From assembly GCA_029864405.1 (NCBI GenBank), contig JAOTTP010000030.1, positions 1 to 33,363 of the forward strand: a stretch of 33,363 bases of DNA. The letters run 5' to 3'. The position numbers and the translations under genes are program-made. Shown here in pieces: positions 33,017-33,363 of this stretch (positions are counted from its first letter, which is position 1; each line of letters opens with the position of its first letter). The notes beneath the pieces are model-generated. The model saw nothing but the letters and a program-made list of their open reading frames with translations. It was not told the origin of the DNA and made no database searches. The DNA is from Nitrospirota bacterium. GTDB lineage: Bacteria > Nitrospirota > Nitrospiria > Nitrospirales > UBA8639.

Positions 33017-33185
33017 CTAGGAGCCTGTCGGACTTCGGATGAATCGGCTGCAAAAGTGTCTAAGCGGTCCATATTTCGCCGCTTCCTTGGACCATAGTCC
33101 CACTATGGGCCAGCAAAATCGTCAAAATCTGGCCTCGCTCAGCCACCTTTTCGCTCTCGATCCCCAAAGTCCGACAGGCTCCTAG
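33017..33185. mobile_element. MITE-like element with 22-bp terminal inverted repeats
   Basis: The left end CTAGGAGCCTGTCGGACTT (to 33038) and the right end (33164-33185, complement) match at 21 of 22 positions, and weaker similarity runs about 30 bases further in. The outermost CTAG may be a 4-bp target duplication around a 161-bp body. The inside is structured: CCATAGT/ACTATGG around CCC near 33095, and AGCGG/CCGCT near 33065. It has no coding capacity for a transposase, so it fits a non-autonomous miniature element or a REP-like repeat. The right CTAG provides the stop codon of the convergent dehydrogenase gene. Confidence 0.7.
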
Positions 33186-33363
33186 GGCAATGAAGCCGGG
33201 GCGCTGGGTGCGATCTGAAAAATCTTGCCTTGATAGTCGATCACATAGAGTTCTCCTCCACGATCTTCCCCAAAAGACGCAATGCGTAAATCCGTATCCA
33301 ACAGTCGTGTGGTCTGACCGTCGCGAAATCCCCAGATTTCGCCGGTACAAAAATCCCCAAAAA
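33182..33363 (-). CDS. PQQ-dependent sugar dehydrogenase (glucose/sorbosone type), C-terminal fragment
   Basis: The gene runs in from beyond the right edge; only the last 59 codons are seen. The frame contains GDFCTGEIWGFRDG and SFGEDRGGELYVIDYQGKIFQI, which are the closing blades of soluble beta-propeller aldose/sorbosone dehydrogenases and HHIP-like proteins. The cysteine in GDFC is typical of exported members. Substrate cannot be told. The TAG stop (33184-33182) lies within the right inverted repeat of the adjacent miniature element, so the natural C-terminus may have been altered by insertion. Confidence 0.75.
   Translation of the reverse strand, partial: FGDFCTGEIWGFRDGQTTRLLDTDLRIASFGEDRGGELYVIDYQGKIFQIAPSAPASLP

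Noticed and set aside
33060-33350. 96-codon minus-strand frame over the terminal-repeat element
   Set aside because: It runs through the repeat's structured interior, and a neighbouring frame (33361-33182) matches a known dehydrogenase C-terminus instead.

Overview
The window looks like a bacterial chromosome of about 50% GC. The gene content fits the Nitrospirota, most likely a Nitrospira-like nitrite oxidiser or a relative. The main reasons are a five-gene 2-oxoacid:ferredoxin oxidoreductase operon led by an epsilon-like subunit (typical of reductive TCA autotrophs such as Nitrospira and Hydrogenobacter) and the Fur / rubrerythrin / CCG iron-sulfur protein / DUF3501 cluster. The taxonomic call is an inference from gene content; no rRNA gene is present.

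Layout. 1-4400: a por operon (epsilon-like, alpha, beta, gamma, ferredoxin subunit) behind a near-consensus promoter and a long leader, closed by an intrinsic terminator. 4461-4945: a small acidic protein of unknown function, then tRNA-Asn(GUU) with its own promoter and terminator. 5104-6373: a decayed IS5-family insertion sequence with readable inverted repeats and a 4-bp target duplication. 6415-12558: the ISC iron-sulfur assembly locus. A 2Fe-2S ferredoxin gene is divergent from iscR-iscS-iscU-iscA-hscB-hscA-iscX, and the two promoters overlap face to face. 12600-14999: a class A penicillin-binding protein. 15392-16282: a peroxiredoxin and a small thioredoxin-like protein. 16409-17615 (minus): an ErpA-type carrier, then a tandem PTPS/QueD-like protein, with a possible attenuator between them. 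17785-20648 (minus): a peroxide/iron-type stress operon (Fur-family regulator, rubrerythrin, CCG iron-sulfur protein, DUF3501). 20791-25462: mixed genes, namely a BtuF-like binding protein, a stand-alone Lrp/AsnC ligand domain, a PuuD-like membrane protein with a 30-residue membrane peptide gene upstream, a 3-methyladenine DNA glycosylase and a double-domain SagB-type oxidoreductase. 25565-31508 (minus): an M23 peptidase followed by type IIA topoisomerase subunits A and B. 31981-33009: mreB. The right edge holds a MITE-like inverted-repeat element and the C-terminal end of a PQQ-type sugar dehydrogenase.

Two themes connect much of the window. One is supply of iron-sulfur clusters (ISC operon, two A-type carriers, two ferredoxin-type proteins) to enzymes such as the Por complex. 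The other is defence of that chemistry against peroxide (peroxiredoxin, thioredoxin-like protein, Fur/rubrerythrin operon). I found no CRISPR array, prophage or obvious defence island. The least explained items are the rubrerythrin/CCG/DUF3501 operon, the short membrane peptide, the hairpin pair before the tandem PTPS gene, and the terminal-repeat element that supplies stop codons to neighbouring genes.
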